Below, one piece after another: positions 6,450 through 10,763 of a stretch of DNA of 10,763 bases. Origin of the DNA: an uncultured Lachnospiraceae bacterium (GTDB taxonomy: Bacteria > Bacillota > Clostridia > Lachnospirales > Lachnospiraceae); the NCBI GenBank assembly GCA_902803305.1, contig CADCPL010000139.1, positions 1 through 10,763 of the forward strand, in the 5' to 3' direction. Both the position numbers and the translations under genes were made by a program. The notes beneath the pieces are model-generated. The model searched no databases, was not told where the DNA came from, and worked only from the letters and a program-made list of their open reading frames with translations. Positions within the stretch are counted from its first letter, which is position 1; each line of letters opens with the position of its first letter.

Positions 6450-6473
6450 AGAGTTCCGGATATGCGGAACTCT
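6450..6473 (+). other. perfect 9-bp hairpin enclosing the rnc start codon
   Basis: AGAGTTCCG (6450-6458) pairs perfectly with CGGAACTCT (6465-6473) around the 6-nt loop GATATG, and four T (6473-6476) follow. The rnc ATG (6462-6464) makes up the second half of the loop. It could be a weak terminator or attenuator after acpP, an mRNA-stabilising stem, or a translational control element for rnc. The pairing is read directly; the function is inferred. Confidence 0.6.
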
Positions 6474-7199
6474 TTTGATGATACGGAGGAACATCTTACG
6501 AATCTAATCGAAGGATACAAAGATCTTCAAAAACTAATAGGGTATGATTTTCGCGACAGCGATCTTCTTGTAAAAGCGCTCTCTCACAGTTCTTATGTCA
6601 ATGAGCTCAAGCTCAACAAGCATGATGATTATGAGAGAACGGAGTTTCTGGGAGATGCGGTACTTGAGCTTACCGTCAGTGAATTTCTGTTCAGGGAAAA
6701 TCCCGACATGCATGAAGGGGAACTTACAAAGCTTCGTGCGTCTCTTGTATGTGAACCGACGCTTGCGTATTGTGCAAGGACCGGATTTGACCTTGGAAAG
6801 TTTGTACTGCTTGGAAAGGGTGAAGATTCATCCGGGGGACGAGGAAGGGATTCCATAATATCCGATGTATTTGAAGCCATAGTCGGTGCTATATATCTTG
6901 ACGGTGGATTTGAGCCCGCCGCTTCTTTTATCAGAAGATTTGTCCTGACCGATTACGAAAAGAAGATCGGATTTGATGATTCGAAGACTATACTTCAGGA
7001 ATATGCGCAGGATCACGGTATGACTCTTGAATATGAGCTTGTAGAAGAACGGGGTCCCGCACATGACAGGGACTATGTGATGCGAGCCGTCCTGGACGGG
7101 AAGATTTCCGAGACGGGTGTTGCCAAGAGCAAGAAAGCAGCTCAGCAGCTTGCGGCCAATGCAGTACTTGAAAAGCATATAAACAATAACAAGGGCTGA
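6462..7199 (+). CDS. rnc: ribonuclease III
   Basis: RNase III cleaves double-stranded RNA and matures 16S and 23S rRNA precursors and some mRNAs. The endonuclease domain (about residues 20-165) has the signature ERTEFLGDAVLEL with Glu61 and Asp65, and SDVFEAIVGAIYLDGG with Asp135 and Glu138; together these form the magnesium site. Thr60 replaces the usual hydrophobic residue of ERLEFLGD. A double-stranded-RNA-binding domain follows (about 174-240: SKTILQEYAQDHG to KSKKAAQQLAANAVLEKH). At 245 residues the protein is normal to slightly long. The ATG at 6462 is the only conventional start between the in-frame TAA at 6429-6431 and the conserved domain, but it has no good Shine-Dalgarno and sits in a hairpin loop. 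An AGGAGG-like CGGAGG lies just inside the gene (6484-6489) without a usable start after it. smc begins 3 nt after the stop. Confidence 0.95.
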   Translation: MRNSFDDTEEHLTNLIEGYKDLQKLIGYDFRDSDLLVKALSHSSYVNELKLNKHDDYERTEFLGDAVLELTVSEFLFRENPDMHEGELTKLRASLVCEPTLAYCARTGFDLGKFVLLGKGEDSSGGRGRDSIISDVFEAIVGAIYLDGGFEPAASFIRRFVLTDYEKKIGFDDSKTILQEYAQDHGMTLEYELVEERGPAHDRDYVMRAVLDGKISETGVAKSKKAAQQLAANAVLEKHINNNKG

Positions 7200-7202
7200 T
7201 AA

Positions 7203-10200
7203 ATGTATTTAAAAAACATTGAGGTTCAGGGCTTTAAGTCCTTTGCCAACAAGATCGATTTTGAATTTCATAACGGAATAACTGCCATTGTCGGACCTAA
7301 CGGATCGGGAAAGAGTAATGTTGCCGATGCGGTAAGATGGGTTCTCGGTGAGCAGAGCGCAAAACAGCTTCGCGGATCTTCTATGCAGGATATCATCTTT
7401 TCCGGTACGGAGATGCGTAAGCCCATGGGATATGCTTATGTTGCGATCACTCTTGATAATTCGGATCATGCACTTCCGACTGATTATGAAGAGGTGACCG
7501 TTGCCAGACGTGTATATCGTTCGGGTGAGAGCGAGTACCTGATCAACGGAAGCACATGCAGGCTTAAAGATGTTTCCGAGATGTTCTACGATACGGGTAT
7601 CGGTAAAGAAGGCTACTCCATCATAGGACAGGGCCAGATAGACAGGATCCTGTCGGGAAAGCCCGAGGAACGTCGTGAACTGTTTGACGAAGCGGCAGGT
7701 ATAGTGAAGTTCAAGAGAAGAAAAGCAACGGCCCTGAAAAAACTCGATCAGGAACGTAATAATCTTGTCAGGGTGTCTGATATACTGGCCGAGCTTGAGC
7801 GTCAGGTCGAACCTCTCGAGAAGCAGTCGGAGATCGCCAAGAATTACCTCCAGATGAAGGAGGAACTTAAGCGACTTGACGTAAACATCTTTTTGATCGA
7901 TAACGAAAAAGCTAAGTCCGCACTTGAAGAGTGCGAGAAAAAGATAGAAGTTGCAACAGCCGATCTGGATGCGGCAAATGCCGAGAACGAACATATAAAA
8001 GAAGAATACGGCAATGTAGAGAACCGTATCAAAGAGCTTGATGAGCAGATAGAAGAGAAACGTGCGAAGCTTTCCGAAAACAGCCTGTTAAAAGAAAAGC
8101 TCGAGGGTGAGATCAACGTCCTCAAGGAGAAGATCAACTCGGCAAATATCTCCGGAGAGCATTTCAGGAACAGACAGAAAACTCTTACGGATGACATAGC
8201 CGCAAAAGAAGCTGAGGCAGAGAGGCTTACCGCAGAGCAGACATCCATGGATTCGGGAATGGAAGACCTGATCAAAAGACGTGATGAGGCAGTTGCCGAA
8301 CTTGAGAAGCTTCAGGCTGAGATAGAAGAAGAAAACAATATAGTTGAGAAGAACAAGAATGTCATCATCAATCTTCTCAATGACAGACAGACGATCGTAT
8401 CCAAACTCGGTCAGTTCGGGACGATGCTCGAACAGACAAGGATAAGGGAATCGGAGATACAGTCTAAGCTCATAAGTGCAAAGAGCGAGGAGGCCGAGCA
8501 GGACACTCTTGTAAATGCGCTCACTCTTGAGCTTAATACTGTATGTGAACAGATACAGTCGGCGGATAACAAGCGGGAGTCCATGGAGGAAAAACTAGGC
8601 GACTTCCGTACGAAACTGGAAAACCTCGACAGGAAGCTCGGGGAAGCCCAGATCGCTTATCACGGGATAAAATCAAAACTTGAGACTCTGAGGAACCTTG
8701 CGGAAAGATATGACGGATACGGAAGCAGCATCAAGCGTGTCATGGAGCACAAGGGAAAGATATCCGGTATCATCGGTGTTGTTGCCGATATCATGCAGGT
8801 CGATCCGAAGTATGAGACCGCAATAGAGACGGCGCTTGGAGGAAACATCCAGAATATCGTTACAAAGGATGAGCAGGTCGCCCGGAAGATGATCGAATAT
8901 CTGAAGGAAAATAAAGCCGGAAGAGCCACATTCCTTCCTCTTACGACCGCAAGGAACAGGGGTGAATTCGATAAACCCGAGGTAAGGAAAGCAGTCGGAT
9001 TCATAGGAATGGCAAACGAACTCGTATCCGCAAAGTCCGAGTATGATGATGTCATAAGCCAGCTTCTCGGTGCGATAATCGTAATTGATACAGTCGAGAA
9101 CGCACTTAAGCTTGCAAAAGAATACAATTATACACTCAGGATAGTGACGCTTGAAGGAGAGTACCTGACACCGGGCGGAGCACTCGCCGGCGGATCGTTC
9201 AAGAATGCGTCGAATCTTCTCGGAAGAAAGCGCGAGATCGATGCCCTTAATGAGGAAGCACAGAAGGGTCTTCACGAGATCGAATCGATCATGGATGAGA
9301 TCGATAAGACCAAAGAGGACAGGGCAAAGCTTCGTGAGGAGATAGAACAGAACAAGGCAAAACTTCAGGATCTGTACATTCAGCAGAATACGGCGCAGAT
9401 GAATGTCGATGCTGCCAATAAGCACAAACAGGAACTGATCGACAGTCATGCGGATCTCGAAGCCGAATTTGAGAAGATGAAAGCGGCTGCACAAGGCATC
9501 ACATCAGATCAGGACAGCGCAAAAGAAGAACTCGCACAATCCGAAAAGACAGAGACAGAGCTCAACGCTGCCATAGCCGAGGCCGGAGCCAAGCTTGAAA
9601 AACTGCGTGATATCGAGACCGAAAAGGTATTTGCCAAGACTGATCTTGATCTCGAAGTAACAAAAGAAAAACAGAAGCAGGATTTTGCAAAACAAAATGT
9701 TGACCGTGTGAAGTCCGAGATCGAACATCTCCGGGAAGAAGCGGCATCGGTTGAGGCAAGCATCAAAGAGACGGAGCTTGATATAGCCGAAAAAGAAAAG
9801 AACATAGAGGCTATCAAGGAAACCATCGCCGCATCAAACGATTCGACAGATGAGAATGAGATAGCGCTGAAGGAAGCGATCGCCAGCAAGGAAGAGTTCG
9901 CGGAAAAACAGAAATCATTTTTCGATAAAAGAGAAGCCGTGGCAAAGAAGCTTGCCGACCTCGATAAGGAACTTTATCGTCTGCGTGCGCAGAAGGAAAA
10001 GACTGAGGAAGAGCAGGAAGGCCGGATAAACTATATGTGGAATGAGTATCAGATCACTCTTTCACATGCAGCCGAGATGCGTGATGAGACGCTAAGCGAC
10101 CCTGCGGCAATGAGAAAGAACATATATAAACTTCGCGACAGCATCAGGGATCTCGGAGACGTAAATGTTAACGCTATAGAAGATTACAAGGCCATCATGG

Positions 10201-10763
10201 AAAGGTATACTTTCACAAAGACCCAGCATGATGATCTCGTTAAGGCCGAGCAGGATCTTCTCGGTATACTCGAAGAACTGGACAAGCAGATGAAGGTTCA
10301 GTTTGAGGCAAACTTCAAGCTGATAGCGGAAGAGTTCGACAAGGTGTTCAAGGAGCTCTTCGGTGGCGGAACCGCTACTCTTAAGATAAACGACGATGAG
10401 GATATACTTGAAGCCGGCATCAATATCAATGCACAGCCGCCCGGCAAGAAGCTTCAGAACATGTTGATGCTCTCGGGTGGTGAAAAGGCACTGGCGGCGA
10501 TATCGCTTCTGTTTGCGATACAGAATCTTAAGCCCTCACCGTTCTGTCTTCTTGATGAGATAGAGGCGGCGCTTGATGAGTCTAACGTAGGCAGATTTGC
10601 CGGATATCTTAATAAACTGACCGAACATACGCAGTTTATAGTTATAACTCACAGAAGAGGAACGATGGAAAAAGCCGACAGACTGTACGGTATCACAATG
10701 CAGGAAAAGGGTGTATCGGCACTTGTGTCGGTAAATCTGATAGACAAGGATCTGGATGACTGA
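7203..10763 (+). CDS. smc: chromosome segregation protein SMC
   Basis: SMC is the ATPase of bacterial condensin. With ScpA and ScpB it forms a ring that extrudes DNA loops and helps separate sister chromosomes. The 1186-residue protein has the full architecture: an N-terminal ATPase lobe with Walker A GPNGSGKSN at 31-39 and Q-loop GQGQ at 142-145; a long charged coiled coil (about 170-505); the hinge (about 520-670, from ISGIIGVVADIMQ through LTPGGALAGGSF); a returning coiled coil (about 680-1020); and a C-terminal lobe with signature LSGGEK (1090-1095), Walker B ending in Asp1118-Glu1119, D-loop and a VITHRRGTM segment. It starts 3 nt after rnc with a modest AAGGG site (7191-7195), implying translational coupling. 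Its TGA is the final codon of the window, so the gene is complete. ftsY, which often follows smc, would lie outside. Confidence 0.98.
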   Translation: MYLKNIEVQGFKSFANKIDFEFHNGITAIVGPNGSGKSNVADAVRWVLGEQSAKQLRGSSMQDIIFSGTEMRKPMGYAYVAITLDNSDHALPTDYEEVTVARRVYRSGESEYLINGSTCRLKDVSEMFYDTGIGKEGYSIIGQGQIDRILSGKPEERRELFDEAAGIVKFKRRKATALKKLDQERNNLVRVSDILAELERQVEPLEKQSEIAKNYLQMKEELKRLDVNIFLIDNEKAKSALEECEKKIEVATADLDAANAENEHIKEEYGNVENRIKELDEQIEEKRAKLSENSLLKEKLEGEINVLKEKINSANISGEHFRNRQKTLTDDIAAKEAEAERLTAEQTSMDSGMEDLIKRRDEAVAELEKLQAEIEEENNIVEKNKNVIINLLNDRQTIVSKLGQFGTMLEQTRIRESEIQSKLISAKSEEAEQDTLVNALTLELNTVCEQIQSADNKRESMEEKLGDFRTKLENLDRKLGEAQIAYHGIKSKLETLRNLAERYDGYGSSIKRVMEHKGKISGIIGVVADIMQVDPKYETAIETALGGNIQNIVTKDEQVARKMIEYLKENKAGRATFLPLTTARNRGEFDKPEVRKAVGFIGMANELVSAKSEYDDVISQLLGAIIVIDTVENALKLAKEYNYTLRIVTLEGEYLTPGGALAGGSFKNASNLLGRKREIDALNEEAQKGLHEIESIMDEIDKTKEDRAKLREEIEQNKAKLQDLYIQQNTAQMNVDAANKHKQELIDSHADLEAEFEKMKAAAQGITSDQDSAKEELAQSEKTETELNAAIAEAGAKLEKLRDIETEKVFAKTDLDLEVTKEKQKQDFAKQNVDRVKSEIEHLREEAASVEASIKETELDIAEKEKNIEAIKETIAASNDSTDENEIALKEAIASKEEFAEKQKSFFDKREAVAKKLADLDKELYRLRAQKEKTEEEQEGRINYMWNEYQITLSHAAEMRDETLSDPAAMRKNIYKLRDSIRDLGDVNVNAIEDYKAIMERYTFTKTQHDDLVKAEQDLLGILEELDKQMKVQFEANFKLIAEEFDKVFKELFGGGTATLKINDDEDILEAGININAQPPGKKLQNMLMLSGGEKALAAISLLFAIQNLKPSPFCLLDEIEAALDESNVGRFAGYLNKLTEHTQFIVITHRRGTMEKADRLYGITMQEKGVSALVSVNLIDKDLDD

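Noticed and set aside
7209..7994. Long antisense open frame (261 codons) inside smc
   Set aside because: It is a shadow of smc codon usage with cysteine- and phenylalanine-rich, unfamiliar translation; the sense strand encodes the conserved SMC ATPase lobe.
8673..9494. Antisense open frame (273 codons) opposite the SMC hinge
   Set aside because: No recognisable domain and no gene-like context; the sense strand here encodes the conserved hinge and the frame is explained by codon bias.

Overview
The window reads as a chromosomal housekeeping segment of a Gram-positive anaerobe of the class Clostridia, most likely family Lachnospiraceae. This rests on the gene order tmcAL-pta-rpmF-plsX-acpP-rnc-smc, purine-rich AGGAGG-type ribosome binding sites, heavy use of ATA/AGA/AGG codons and a mid-40s G+C estimated by eye. 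All genes lie on the + strand and coding density is very high. There are no rRNA or tRNA genes, mobile elements or CRISPR, and no sign of recent horizontal transfer.

Region 1 (1-3721) holds four genes. They are the 3' part of a YycJ/WalJ-like metallo-beta-lactamase-fold hydrolase that is cut by the left edge, a 90-residue ACT-domain protein, its usual partner of the UPF0210 (DUF711, 'PFL-like') family, and tmcAL, the tRNA(Met) cytidine acetate ligase. Gaps between the last three are 7-10 nt, so they are probably co-transcribed.

Region 2 (3707-4769) is pta, phosphate acetyltransferase. It is driven by its own near-consensus sigma-A promoter (TTGATA-17-TATAAT), whose -35 lies inside the end of tmcAL. 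In other clostridia ackA and a DUF177 gene follow pta; here both are absent. An orphan AGGAGGGG sits just after the pta stop with no start codon to serve.

Region 3 (4770-5106) is a self-contained rpmF unit: a strong promoter (TTGACA-17-TATACT), a zinc-ribbon ribosomal protein L32 gene of 59 codons, and a strong intrinsic terminator.

Region 4 (5108-10763) is a lipid, RNA and chromosome operon: plsX, acpP, rnc and smc, with a promoter overlapping an imperfect palindrome in front of plsX. The start codon of rnc lies in the loop of a perfect 9-bp hairpin. smc is complete and its stop codon is the last three bases of the window.

Functionally, Pta links acetyl-CoA to acetyl phosphate and TmcAL uses acetate for a tRNA modification. 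PlsX and AcpP feed phospholipid synthesis, while L32, RNase III and SMC serve ribosomes, RNA processing and chromosome segregation. I found no clear novel system. The least understood content is the ACT/UPF0210 pair, and the most notable local observations are the rnc start-codon hairpin and the missing ackA/DUF177 with its leftover Shine-Dalgarno sequence.
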